A DNA stretch of 64,000 bases from Aureococcus anophagefferens (Eukaryota > Sar > Pelagophyceae > Pelagomonadales > Pelagomonadaceae), in contig NW_008705562.1 in the NCBI RefSeq assembly GCF_000186865.1, positions 1,219,192 through 1,283,191 on the forward strand, in the 5' to 3' direction. Numbering within the stretch: position 1 is the stretch's first letter; each line of letters opens with the position of its first letter. The notes beneath the pieces were generated by a model. The model did not search any database and was not told the origin of the DNA. It saw nothing but the letters and a program-made list of their open reading frames with translations. Both the position numbers and the translations under genes were made by a program. Positions 11,909-20,689 of this stretch are shown here, in pieces.

Positions 11909-12967
11909 ATGTCGTGGCAGGAGAAGAAGTTGGAGTATGAGAATCGCATGGCCCGAGCGAGGGGCAAAAAACTCGACACTCTCAAGACCTGCACGATCTG
12001 CGGCGCCGACAAGGCCAAGGCGTGCAAAGGGTGCGGCACGACGGCCTACTGTTCGACGGACTGCCAACGCATCGACTGGCGCGACCGGGGCCACCGGAAG
12101 GTCTGCAAGAAGATCCAGGCCGCGGAGGCGGCGCGGGCCGAAGCGCCGACGCCCCCGCCGTCGCCGCCGCGGGACGTGTTCTACGGCCCCGCGCCGCGGT
12201 CGCACGCCGACGAGGTCCGCGCGCGCATCGCGGCGGAACACGAGGCGGCCCGCGTGCGGCGCGAGGCGAACCCGGAGCGGGAGCCGCTGTCTGCGCGGTA
12301 CGGGTCGCGGTGCCCGATCTGCCTCGAGGAGTGGGACGTGAATACTGGGGGCGTGTTTCGCGTCTGTTGCTGCCGAAAGGTCTGCCAATCGTGCGAGGAC
12401 AAGATCGGCTTCGGCGCGTGTCCCCTCTGTCGTCTGCCGCGCGCGGAAACCAATGCGGAGGAGCTCGCGCGTCTTCGCCGCCATGTGGAGAACGAGGTGC
12501 CGGAAGCGATTACGTTTTTGGGAGAGGGGTACAAACGCGGTCTCTACGGCCTCGTGAAATCCGACAAGAAAGCCGCGAAGATTTATCGGCGCGCCGTGGA
12601 GCTCGGAGATGTGGACGCGATGGGACACCTTGCGGAAATGCACGAGTATGGAAGTGGCGTCAAGCTGGACAAGAAGAAGGCGGAGCGGCTGTATCGCGCA
12701 GCTGCAGACCGGGGCTACGCGGCCGCGCAAAACAATTTAGGGATTCTACTTGATTCTGAGCAGAAATTTGAAGAAGCGGTCCGGTACCTCGCGCTCGCGG
12801 CGAATCAAGGCCATGCCGATGGAGAGAGCAACCTTGGCATTTGTTACATGGTCGGAAAAGGCACGGAAGTCGACCTCGGCAAAGCCAGATACTGGTTCGA
12901 GCGCGCCGCTGTCAAGGGCGACGAGAAAGCTACAAGGAACCTCGCGCGCCTTGACGCGCGAGCATAG
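11909..12967 (+). CDS. MYND finger - RING finger - Sel1 repeat protein
   Basis: A 352-residue single-exon protein, probably an adaptor or E3-ligase-like scaffold. Residues about 28-66 form a MYND zinc finger (CTICGADKAKACKGCG ... CSTDCQ ... H ... C). Residues about 133-175 form a RING-like finger (CPICLEEW ... CCCRKVCQSC ... CPLC). The C-terminal half holds four Sel1-type helical repeats, such as AKIYRRAVELGDVDAMGHLA and AERLYRAAADRGYAAAQNNLG. Ubiquitin ligase activity is inferred from the RING only. A relative without a MYND finger lies at 41529-42800 on the other strand. The 3' half uses noticeably more A/T-ending codons than its neighbours. Confidence 0.85.
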   Translation: MSWQEKKLEYENRMARARGKKLDTLKTCTICGADKAKACKGCGTTAYCSTDCQRIDWRDRGHRKVCKKIQAAEAARAEAPTPPPSPPRDVFYGPAPRSHADEVRARIAAEHEAARVRREANPEREPLSARYGSRCPICLEEWDVNTGGVFRVCCCRKVCQSCEDKIGFGACPLCRLPRAETNAEELARLRRHVENEVPEAITFLGEGYKRGLYGLVKSDKKAAKIYRRAVELGDVDAMGHLAEMHEYGSGVKLDKKKAERLYRAAADRGYAAAQNNLGILLDSEQKFEEAVRYLALAANQGHADGESNLGICYMVGKGTEVDLGKARYWFERAAVKGDEKATRNLARLDARA

Positions 12968-13245
12968 CCTAACAATCTTCACGCCGCGTCGTCGCCCGAG
13001 CCCGAGATGCGGCGCTTGCGCGCGGGCGAGTCGCGCTTGACCTTGGCCTCGTCGTCGCCGCGTTCCCCTCCGCGCCGACCTTCGCGGTCTGGATTCTGGC
13101 GTTCTTGAACGCGAAGCCCGCCTGGCGCAAGGACGCGTCGCCGAGGGGGCATGGAGAAAGACATGAACGCGATGAACTCTGGGTGCGCTTAGTTCCGATG
13201 ATTTTGAGCGATTTCTGCCACGTTGTGAATCTGTCGCCGCGCGCG

Positions 13246-14133
13246 ATGTTTAAGCGCGCCGTCCTCGGGCTCTGCCTGCTCGGCGTGGCCCGGAGCAAGC
13301 GCGGCAGAGACGTCCGGACGAACCCGTTCGTGCTGATCTCGACGCAGCGCACGGGGTCGTCCTTCGTCATGCTCACGCTTCGCCGGGAGCTCTGCGACGT
13401 CGACACGGAGACCGAGCTCTTCCAGCACCACGAAGGGTGGAACGCGTCGTCGCAGCTCGACGCCCTCGTCGCGCTCTTCGACGGCTCGCGGGCCCCGCCG
13501 CCGGCGCTCGCCGCGGTGCCCAGGAGCGGCAAGTGGCGCGCGTTCTACGACAAGTCGCGCGCCTACGAGGCGCCTACGGCGTTCGGCTTCAAGTGGATGA
13601 TGTCGCAGGACGCGGGGCGCCTCTGGGACGCGTTCCTCGACGGAACGAGAGACGTGCGCCTCGTGTTTTTGAAACGCGACAACTACCTCAAGATGCTCGT
13701 CAGCAGGACGGAGAACGGCGCCAAGGACACGCTCGCGCACCCCCGCTCCGCGGAGGACGTCGAGAAGCTGCGGCGCGAGCGCGTGGAGCTGCCGACGACG
13801 ACGCTCGTCGCGGCGCTCGACGACTGCGCGAAGAAGTTCGCCCAGATGGACGACCTCCGGAGGCGCGCGGAGGCCCGCGGGTCCGCGACGCGCGTCGTCG
13901 TCTACGAGGACCTCGTCGCGGACCGCGGCCGCTTCGACGACCTCCGCGCGTTCCTCGTCGAGGGCCTCGACGTGAACCGGAGCGGCTGCGACGCGAACCC
14001 GCGGAAGGAGGTCGTCCAGATCCACGACCGGCCGACGTCGACCTACGTGTCCAACTGGGACGACGTCCGCGCCACCGTCGCCGCGTCGCCCTACGCCTAC
14101 CTCCTCGGCCGGCCCGAGGAGCAGGGGGCCTAG
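13246..14133 (+). CDS. Sulfotransferase-like protein, secretory (copy 1 of inverted pair)
   Basis: 295 residues, likely a Golgi-type sulfotransferase moving sulfate from PAPS to a glycan or lipid. A hydrophobic N-terminal signal (MFKRAVLGLCLLGVA) leads to the 5'-phosphosulfate loop STQRTGSSF at about residue 30. A 3'-phosphate-type stretch, VFLKRDNYLKMLVS, sits near residue 145. Substrate unknown. I chose ATG 13246 because it starts the signal peptide; the open frame extends to 13105 with no targeting character. It is tail-to-tail with a paralogue at 14136-15116 (same QRTGS loop, GFKWMxxQ, YVxNW near the C-terminus). The stop codons are two bases apart, so the 3' UTRs must overlap as natural antisense transcripts. 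Confidence 0.8.
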   Translation: MFKRAVLGLCLLGVARSKRGRDVRTNPFVLISTQRTGSSFVMLTLRRELCDVDTETELFQHHEGWNASSQLDALVALFDGSRAPPPALAAVPRSGKWRAFYDKSRAYEAPTAFGFKWMMSQDAGRLWDAFLDGTRDVRLVFLKRDNYLKMLVSRTENGAKDTLAHPRSAEDVEKLRRERVELPTTTLVAALDDCAKKFAQMDDLRRRAEARGSATRVVVYEDLVADRGRFDDLRAFLVEGLDVNRSGCDANPRKEVVQIHDRPTSTYVSNWDDVRATVAASPYAYLLGRPEEQGA

Positions 14134-14135
14134 CC

Positions 14136-15116
14136 CTATGTACGCCGCCGCCGGAGCTCGTCCTCGCCGAGGAGGTGCTGGTACCGCGACCCGCGGAGCG
14201 TCGCCTCGACGGCGCGCCAGTTGGCCACGTAGGCCGAGGGCCGGTTCGAGTGGATGACGACGTCCGTGGAGTTGTCGAGGGGCATGAGCCGCTCGGGGCG
14301 GCACGCGCTCCGCGCGAGGTCGAGGTCCTTGACGAGGAAGTCGCGGACGTCGTGGAACATTGTGTGGTCCGCGGCGATGTCCTCGTAGACGAGGCGGTAG
14401 GTCTCGACGCCCGCGCGGCTCGCGTCGCTCCGGTAGGCGTCCATGAGGGCGAACTTGGCCGCGTACTTGCCGAGCTCCTCGAGGAGGTCTTGGCCCGTCG
14501 CGAGGTGGACGAGCGAGTGGCGGATGGCCTCGAGGTCGGCCTCCGTCTCCGGGTGCGCCTCGAGGGCCGTGTTCTTGAGGTTCTTCGTCGAGATGGCCAT
14601 GCGCAGGTAGTCGCGGCGGTGGAGGAAGACGAGCTTGACGCGGCGCGCCGCGCACAACCGCAGGAACCACGGCCACTGCTCGGCCATGCCCTGGTTCAGC
14701 ATCCACTTGAAGCCGTAGGCGACGGGGCCCAGGCCGTCCTCGCGGCGCGTGCGGTTGATGAAGCGCTGCGCGACGACGTGGCGGCCGTCGGCCGCCGGCA
14801 GCGGCAGGCTCTGGTCGAAGATCGCCTTGATGGCCTCGCGGTGGTTGTACTGGTCCCAGCCGTGGTTGTCCGTGAAGAGCTCGCTCTCCGCGTCGACGTC
14901 GCAGGTCTGGCGCCGCAGCGTCTTCATGATCCACTTGCTGCCCGTGCGCTGCGTGGCGACGACGACGAAGGGCGACCGCTTGCGCAGCCCGGCGTCGGGC
15001 AGCCGCGGGAAGGTCGGCACGACGTCGTCGAGGTGCTTGCTCAGGCTCGCGTTGTCGTAGTAGCTCGCGCCGGCGACGCGCAGCACCAGGGCCAGCGCGA
15101 GGCGGAGACGCATCAT
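14136..15116 (-). CDS. Sulfotransferase-like protein, secretory (copy 2 of inverted pair)
   Basis: 326 residues, a paralogue of the convergent gene at 13246-14133. A signal peptide (MMRLRLALALVLRVAGAS) precedes the PAPS-binding loop ATQRTGSKW and a second motif VFLHRRDYLRMAIS. Shared landmarks with its partner include CDVDxExELF, GFKWMLNQ, YEDI and SxYVANW, which place the two as an old inverted duplication (clearly diverged, not recent). Start chosen at the first of two adjacent ATGs (15116 and 15113) at the head of the signal peptide. The acceptor molecule cannot be read from the sequence. Confidence 0.8.
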   Translation of the reverse strand: MMRLRLALALVLRVAGASYYDNASLSKHLDDVVPTFPRLPDAGLRKRSPFVVVATQRTGSKWIMKTLRRQTCDVDAESELFTDNHGWDQYNHREAIKAIFDQSLPLPAADGRHVVAQRFINRTRREDGLGPVAYGFKWMLNQGMAEQWPWFLRLCAARRVKLVFLHRRDYLRMAISTKNLKNTALEAHPETEADLEAIRHSLVHLATGQDLLEELGKYAAKFALMDAYRSDASRAGVETYRLVYEDIAADHTMFHDVRDFLVKDLDLARSACRPERLMPLDNSTDVVIHSNRPSAYVANWRAVEATLRGSRYQHLLGEDELRRRRT

Positions 15117-15245
15117 ATGGGAGACTCTCGTCACGCTGCCATCGTAATAATTTTTATCGCAGTCGAACACGCCGGTTCAACCAGTCTTCATCATCTACTT
15201 TTGCCAAGGGCTCCGGAGTACCCCACGACGCACACGCGCGAGGGC

Positions 15246-17885
15246 TTACCCCACGCGCGCGCGCTTCGGGGGCCCGGCTTGGCCCCGCCCCCGGTTGTGG
15301 TTCGCGCCGCGGCCCGGGCCGCGGCCGCCGCGCTGCTGCTGCGGGGGCTGGCCGCGGCCGCGGCCGCCGCCCTTGCCCTGCGGCGGCGGCTGGAGGTTGC
15401 GGCGGTCGAGGCCGAGGTCGAGGAGGCTCGTGTCGCAGAGCGCGCAGACCGTCGGCTCGAGGTCCGTGCCCGGCGGCGCGCGGCCGCGCGGGAGCTCGAG
15501 GCGGAGGAGCTTCACGGGCGCGCCGCGCGCCGCGGAGCAGCGCGCGCAGTCGCGCGCGAGGACCTCGGCCTTGCGGACGCAGGACGGGAGCCAGACGGCC
15601 GCGCCGCAGTCCTTGGTGCACGACACGAGTTTGCGGCCCGACTGCGTCGTCGACAGGAGCAGCGGCTTCGCGCAGCGGGGGCACGCCGCGACGGGCGCCG
15701 CGGGCGCCGGGTGGCGCTCGTAGCACTTCGGGCAGCGCGGGAAGACGCGGCCGCTTTCCGGGTGCCGCTCGTCGACGGTGCCGAAGCCGCACGCGTCGCA
15801 GGCCCGGCCCCGCGGCGCGTAGTCCCTGTTGTGCGCGAGCGGCCACCACGCGTCGCAGCCGTCGCAGCGCAGCGTCGGCGTCGGCCGCGCGCCCCGCTCG
15901 TAGAGCGCCATCGTCGCGCCGCAGTCGCCGCACGCGACGCCCGCGAAGTTCGCGACGCGGCTCGCGGCCGGCGCGGCGGCGCCGCCGCCGCCGCCGCCGC
16001 CGAAGCGGCGGCGCATGGCGTCGTCGAGCTTGGCGACGTCGCGGCTCACGGCGTCGAAGGAGTCGCGCATGGTCCGGAGGCAGTCCGCGAGCACGGCGTC
16101 CTTGGACTTGGCGCCCGACGCGACGAGCGCGACGTCGGCCTCGAGCGCCGCGCGGAGCTGCGGCAGGTTCAGCCGCATGCCCATGGCGTCGTAGGCCTCC
16201 ACGAGGGCGCTCCCCAGGGGCGTCGGCCGGAAGACGTGGGGCGGCGCGTTGTCGCGCAGCGCGTAGTCGCGCGTCAGCACCGTCTTGATGTGGTCGGCCA
16301 TCGTCGCGTCGGTGCCGATGCCGTGCGCGTCCATCTTCGACAGCAGGTCCGCCTCCGTGAGCCCCCGCGGCGGCTGCGTTCGCGACCTGGCCAAATTGAG
16401 CGCGGACGGCCGCGGCAGCGCGTCGCCCGCGAAGAAGGGCGGCAGCGTCGCGGTCGACCACGACTCGTAGGGGTAGACGTCGAGGTAGTTCCGCTCGTCG
16501 ACCATGAGCCCCCGCGCGTCGAAGCGCTCGCCGCCGAGCTGGGCCGTGGCGTTCGTCTGGCGCCCCCGGGCGTCGCGGGCGCAGCAGGCGAGGAAGTGGC
16601 GCGCGATGAGCTCGAAGACCTTCGCCTCCTTGCCCTGGAGCTCGTTCGCGGCCACGGCCTTCGTCGGGTGGATCGGCGGGTGCGCCTCGTCGTCCTTGGC
16701 GCCCTGGCGCGGCCAGAGGAAGGCGCGCCGGTCGTCCGGCGGGAGATCTAAGAGCTGGGCCGCGAAGGTGCCGAAGCGGCCGTCGGGCCGCTGGCGATCC
16801 ACGAGCTCGCGGACGTCGCACGTGTCGCGGAAGAGCTCCGTCTCCGTGCGCGGGTAGGACACGTAGCCCCGCTGGTAGAGCGCCTCGGCGACCTCCATGG
16901 TCTCGGCGGACCCGAGCTTGAGCCACCTGCTCGCGCGCTTCTGCAGCTCGAGCGTCGACAGCGGCAGCGGCCGCGGCTTCGCCGCGGGCTTCGCCTCGAC
17001 CTTCTCCAGGACGCCTTGATCCTTCCCCGCGACGCAGCCGTCGAAGAAGACGTGGGCCGCCCCGACGTCGAAGACGCGCTTCCGCCGCCAGTCCCAGCGC
17101 ACGCGCGGCGCGCCCGCGGACCCGCCCGTCTCCATATCGACGCGCCAGAAGTCGCGCGCGTCGTGCGCGTCGATCTCCTGCTGCCGCGCGACGATGAACC
17201 CGAGCGTCGGGAACTGGCAGGGGCCGTAGGACACGACGCCCTCCTCGGCGACGCCCGCGTACTTGCCCTGGACGCGGAAGGTCTGGAACCGCGTGAACGC
17301 CGCGCCGCTCCGCAAATCGAGCTCGCACCGCGCCGCGACGGCGTCGGCCTTGCGCTTGTCCGGCCGCCCGAGGGACCGCCAGGCCTTCAAAATCTCCTTC
17401 TCGTCGACGGAGGAGAACTTGGCACGCCAGAGGTCCACGTTCGGCTTTATTCTCCGGCACACGTCGACGACCTCGAACGCGATGGCCTCGCCCTCGCGGT
17501 CGCAGTCGAGCCAGAGCACGAGCCAGTCCGCCGCGCGCGCCTCGTCCTCGAGCTGGCGCTTCAGCGGGGCCTTCTCCTCGGCGACGGTCCACTCGACCCG
17601 ACTCAGATCCTCGCAGAGGAGGTCCCGCGGCGCGCACGCGTGCCACTTGTTGTGCGGCTCCTCGAACTCCGTCGACATGAGGTGGCCCGTGACGGACGTG
17701 ACGACGTGCCGCACGCGGCACGCGCCGTGGCTCGGCGGGCCGCCCGTCTCGAAGTCGAAGAGCCGGTTGTACACCGACGGGCCCTGGCGGTTGTTGCAGG
17801 CGACGCCCTTGCTCAGGTGCTCCGCGACCTTCTTCGCCACGCTCGGCTTCTCCGCGACGTGCAGCGCGCGGATGAGGCGCGGCAT
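15246..17885 (-). CDS. TOP3A: DNA topoisomerase III (type IA), TOP3-alpha-like
   Basis: 879 residues, single exon. A type IA topoisomerase passes one DNA strand through another and, in eukaryotes, works with RecQ/BLM and RMI1 to dissolve double Holliday junctions. The Toprim acidic motif is DCDREGEAIAFE (about residue 125) and the active-site tyrosine lies in GYVSYPRTETE (about residue 340). After the core, a Gly-rich linker precedes several zinc-binding CxxC clusters (CGDCG, CDGC, CDACGFG, CPKC, CPRC, CSAARG) and an RGG-rich tail (GGRGRGQ, GRGPGRGANHNRGRGQ). The RGG and zinc tail fits eukaryotic TOP3A/TOP3B; I favour alpha for the multiple C4 fingers. Length is usual for the family. Confidence 0.93.
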   Translation of the reverse strand: MPRLIRALHVAEKPSVAKKVAEHLSKGVACNNRQGPSVYNRLFDFETGGPPSHGACRVRHVVTSVTGHLMSTEFEEPHNKWHACAPRDLLCEDLSRVEWTVAEEKAPLKRQLEDEARAADWLVLWLDCDREGEAIAFEVVDVCRRIKPNVDLWRAKFSSVDEKEILKAWRSLGRPDKRKADAVAARCELDLRSGAAFTRFQTFRVQGKYAGVAEEGVVSYGPCQFPTLGFIVARQQEIDAHDARDFWRVDMETGGSAGAPRVRWDWRRKRVFDVGAAHVFFDGCVAGKDQGVLEKVEAKPAAKPRPLPLSTLELQKRASRWLKLGSAETMEVAEALYQRGYVSYPRTETELFRDTCDVRELVDRQRPDGRFGTFAAQLLDLPPDDRRAFLWPRQGAKDDEAHPPIHPTKAVAANELQGKEAKVFELIARHFLACCARDARGRQTNATAQLGGERFDARGLMVDERNYLDVYPYESWSTATLPPFFAGDALPRPSALNLARSRTQPPRGLTEADLLSKMDAHGIGTDATMADHIKTVLTRDYALRDNAPPHVFRPTPLGSALVEAYDAMGMRLNLPQLRAALEADVALVASGAKSKDAVLADCLRTMRDSFDAVSRDVAKLDDAMRRRFGGGGGGGAAAPAASRVANFAGVACGDCGATMALYERGARPTPTLRCDGCDAWWPLAHNRDYAPRGRACDACGFGTVDERHPESGRVFPRCPKCYERHPAPAAPVAACPRCAKPLLLSTTQSGRKLVSCTKDCGAAVWLPSCVRKAEVLARDCARCSAARGAPVKLLRLELPRGRAPPGTDLEPTVCALCDTSLLDLGLDRRNLQPPPQGKGGGRGRGQPPQQQRGGRGPGRGANHNRGRGQAGPPKRARVG

Positions 17886-18192
17886 CGCGTAGGCGGCGGC
17901 GCCGGGCCGCGCGCGCTCAAGTTCTACGGCGCGCGCAGCGCGGATGGGGGCTTGCGAGCACGCAAACTGCGGCCCATCAGGCCTTCTAGGGATCGATCGG
18001 TCCTTTGCGCCAACCGCGCGGCAGCATGTCGGCCGCGCAAACCAAAGTGAGCGATCCGAAGTCGGAGCACGAAGGATGAAGGGCTGCTCCAGTCGAGGCA
18101 GTGAGGGCGTGGAGACCCTGGGGGAGGCCCTCTAGCTGTAATCCCTCCTAGCCTAGCCGCTGGATCTTGCCGCCGGCGAAGTGAGAAGCACG
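17886..18192. repeat. Intergenic region with duplicated 5' end of the MFS gene
   Basis: 307 bp between TOP3 and MFS starts. Bases 18065-18115 repeat, with a few differences, bases 18184-18235, which include the MFS start codon. The upstream copy opens a short reading frame from ATG 18075 to a stop at 18133-18135 (19 codons), a possible uORF. Nothing else recognised. Confidence 0.75.
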
Positions 18193-19521
18193 ATGGATGA
18201 AGGGCTGCTCAGTCGAGGCAGCGAGGGCGTGGAGATCTCCGCGACTACCTCCTACGCGGCGCTCCCTCCCGGTCACACCGAGCAGCCGACGGCGAAGAGC
18301 TGGCGGGCCTGCGCCGTCCTCGCCGTGAGCGTGCTCCTGTCCATGTCGACGTGGCTGTCGGCGTCGGTGGTGCTGCCCTACCTCGAGGCGTACTTCCGCA
18401 TCGACGAGGACGACGCGCCGCTGCTGACTATTTCTGTCCAGCTGGGCTTCGTCGTCTGCGCCGTCGCGCAGGCCATCGTGCAGCTCCCGGACCGGTGCAA
18501 CTGCCGGCGGCTCATGTGCGCCGGCGGCCTCGTCGCGTGCGTCGCGAACCTGGCCATGCTCGCGTGCCGCGCGTTCTGGCACGCGCTCGTCGCCCGGTTC
18601 TTCACGGGCGTGGCCATGGCGCTCATCTACCCGCCGTCGACGAAGGTCCTGGCGACGTGGTTCGCCGCGCGGCGCGGCTTCGCGATGAGCTTTTTGGTCG
18701 GCGCGATCTCGCCGGGCTCGGCGCTGCCGAACCTCGTCAAGGCCATGCCCGGGGGCGCGGGCCTCTGGGAGAGCCGGCGCGGCTTCGTGCTGCTGACCGT
18801 CGTCACGACGGGGCTGACCCTCGTCGGCGCGGTCATGCCCGTCGCGCTCCTCGGCGACGGGCCGTTCCCGTTCCCCGCGTCCACGAAGTTCAGGGCGTCC
18901 AACCTCCTGAAGATCGCGCGCAACGGCCCGGGCATGCTCGTCATCGCCGCCTACTGCGGCCACAACTGGGAGCTCTACGGCGCGTGGTCGTCGATCCCGA
19001 GCTTCTTCGCCGCGGGCGTCTTCGGCGCGCGCGCGGCCGCGGTCCTCGCCTTCCTCGCCATCACCATGGGCGGCGTCGCGGCCGTCGTCCTCGGCCAGTG
19101 CGGCGACGCCTACGGCCGCGCGAAGTTCTGCGTCGCCTGCTCCCTCGTCTCCTGCGCGTGCGACGTCGCCGTCGGCCTCTGCGGCGCCGCGGCGCCCAAG
19201 GCCGCGACGGCCGCCTTGGTGCTCGTCTGGGGCTTCTTCCTCGTCCCCGACTCGCCGCAGTACTCCACGCTCATCACGGAGCTCTTCGAGCCCGAGCTCG
19301 TCGGCACGGCGCTCGTGCTCACCCAGGCCCTCGGCTACGTCTGCACGATGCCGTCCATCTACCTCATCCCGAAGCTCGCGGAGGTGCCGGGCGTCCGGTG
19401 GCGCTGGACCTTCGCGTCCCTCGCGCCGGGCGCCGCCCTCGCGGTCGCCTGCATGCTCCGGCTCGACGCGAGCCAGCGGCGCGAAGGCCGGATGGCGCTG
19501 TCGACCCAGGAGGCAGCGTAA
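18193..19521 (+). CDS. Major facilitator superfamily transporter
   Basis: 442 residues with about twelve hydrophobic spans (from ACAVLAVSVLLSMSTWLSAS near residue 40 to FASLAPGAALAVACMLRL near the C-terminus). A central hydrophilic loop at about 220-240 splits it into two six-helix halves, the standard MFS fold. It carries a weak A-loop-like stretch between helices 2 and 3 (DRCNCRRLMCAGG). Substrate not assignable: SPGSALPNLVKAM and FLVPDSPQYSTLITELF are not signatures I can tie to a known family. Translation probably starts at ATG 18193, inside a duplicated segment (see 17886-18192). Confidence 0.8.
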   Translation: MDEGLLSRGSEGVEISATTSYAALPPGHTEQPTAKSWRACAVLAVSVLLSMSTWLSASVVLPYLEAYFRIDEDDAPLLTISVQLGFVVCAVAQAIVQLPDRCNCRRLMCAGGLVACVANLAMLACRAFWHALVARFFTGVAMALIYPPSTKVLATWFAARRGFAMSFLVGAISPGSALPNLVKAMPGGAGLWESRRGFVLLTVVTTGLTLVGAVMPVALLGDGPFPFPASTKFRASNLLKIARNGPGMLVIAAYCGHNWELYGAWSSIPSFFAAGVFGARAAAVLAFLAITMGGVAAVVLGQCGDAYGRAKFCVACSLVSCACDVAVGLCGAAAPKAATAALVLVWGFFLVPDSPQYSTLITELFEPELVGTALVLTQALGYVCTMPSIYLIPKLAEVPGVRWRWTFASLAPGAALAVACMLRLDASQRREGRMALSTQEAA

Positions 19522-19569
19522 CGAGCGGTCCGACGTGAAGTGGCGTAGCTTGGGAATTGCCTCACTCTT

Positions 19570-19593
19570 CTTGCAGTGGCATTGCACTGCAAG
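19570..19593. repeat. Hairpin between the MFS and F-box-like genes
   Basis: Perfect 9-bp inverted repeat CTTGCAGTG / CACTGCAAG with a six-base loop, 49 bp after the MFS stop. Could help 3' end formation; unproven. Confidence 0.5.
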
Positions 19594-19656
19594 ACCTTCG
19601 CAGCCAGCCCGGATTTCGAAATGGCAATGCCCGAATCGAGCTGAGCGATCTAGCAC

Positions 19657-20604
19657 ATGGAGTCGACGAAGAGACCCCGAGAAATTCAGGCGGCGCCTCC
19701 ACAAGATGGCGCTCGCACGACGCCCGCCTTCCTGTCCCTCTGGTCGCGCGCTGACTTGGCCGACAACGTTGTCTCGTACCTGCCGGCGTTTCACATCGCG
19801 CGCCTCTCGCGCGTCGCGAAGCCCGTCTTCGCGTCGCTACCGCGGATTCTCTTCGCAGCAGCTCGGCGGCGGCGCGTCACTGGGTTGGCCATGCGCGCGT
19901 TCGTCGAGGCGCTGGCGACGGGCGAGCCGCGCCACTTCCGCGAGACGTGGATCGACGGATTGGCGCACTGGGATGTGATAAACGGGGCTTGCTCTCCGAG
20001 CATCGTCGGCACACCACCCCGACTCGAGCTTGCGAATGGGTCATTTTCTCACAACGGCCTCCGCTACCGGATCTCGGGCGAGCACCAGGTCATCACACGG
20101 TTCCGGGTGAATGTGTCAGTCCAAGGCAAAGAAGGCAGCAGACACCCGAGCGGCATCGGGTATGCATTTATATGTGGTCCGAATGTGGATGATACTCGTG
20201 AAAAATTTATTCATGCCACCAACGACTTCGTAGCTGGCGTGTACTTCCGAACTGAAGACGGTCCACCCCGCCGACTCGTCTGGCTCCATCCGACTATCGA
20301 TGGAAATCGGCAGTCTTCCGTGCTGGTCGAAGACGCTTCCGTCGGGTGGTACTGCGTCGATGCGACTTTCTCCTATGCCGAGGGCGACGACCGCGACGGC
20401 ACCGTTCACGTCGTGGTCAACGGAGTACTTGCAGGGGTTTACCCTTTCCTTTCGCGCCCGCTGGATTCCATTCAACTCTACAACTTCTGCAACGGCGGCA
20501 GGGCGACCTATGGCGACATCGACGTCTGGCACAAGCGAGTGCCGGCGAGCACCCAGTTCGGGCCGCCTATTCGAGAAAGGGCGAACGAGACGGTCGAGGA
20601 ATGA
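19657..20604 (+). CDS. F-box-like protein with C-terminal lectin/SPRY-like beta domain
   Basis: 315 residues. The first 75 contain an F-box-like helical stretch (DLADNVVSYLPAFHIARLSRVAK), the kind of module that binds SKP1 in SCF ubiquitin ligases. The rest is rich in alternating hydrophobics (VGWYCVDATFSY, TVHVVVNGVLAGVYPF, LYNFCNGGRATYGDIDVW), resembling a concanavalin-like or SPRY beta sandwich that would bind a target. Both assignments are by pattern only. The codon usage is less GC-biased than the neighbouring genes, which could mean a younger or less expressed gene. Confidence 0.55.
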   Translation: MESTKRPREIQAAPPQDGARTTPAFLSLWSRADLADNVVSYLPAFHIARLSRVAKPVFASLPRILFAAARRRRVTGLAMRAFVEALATGEPRHFRETWIDGLAHWDVINGACSPSIVGTPPRLELANGSFSHNGLRYRISGEHQVITRFRVNVSVQGKEGSRHPSGIGYAFICGPNVDDTREKFIHATNDFVAGVYFRTEDGPPRRLVWLHPTIDGNRQSSVLVEDASVGWYCVDATFSYAEGDDRDGTVHVVVNGVLAGVYPFLSRPLDSIQLYNFCNGGRATYGDIDVWHKRVPASTQFGPPIRERANETVEE

Positions 20605-20689
20605 CTGGCAGGATTGAAGCCGGCTGTAGCGGCCGCCTACTAGCGCCCCTCGCTAAGTGGAGTCTATTATCATGCAGGGGGGCGGCCGC

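Noticed and set aside
12979..13164. Short minus frame ending in a basic tail (ARKRRISGSGDDAA)
   Set aside because: It looks a little like a protein C-terminus, but there is no supporting upstream exon or domain. Left as unsupported.
13189..14934. A 581-codon minus frame across both sulfotransferases
   Set aside because: Low-complexity Arg/Pro/Ala sequence without domains; the real genes in the other frames have signal peptides and PAPS loops.
18100..18135. Similarity of ETLGEAL in the uORF to the kinesin METLGEAL segment
   Set aside because: Seven residues in GC-rich DNA; no flanking identity, so chance.
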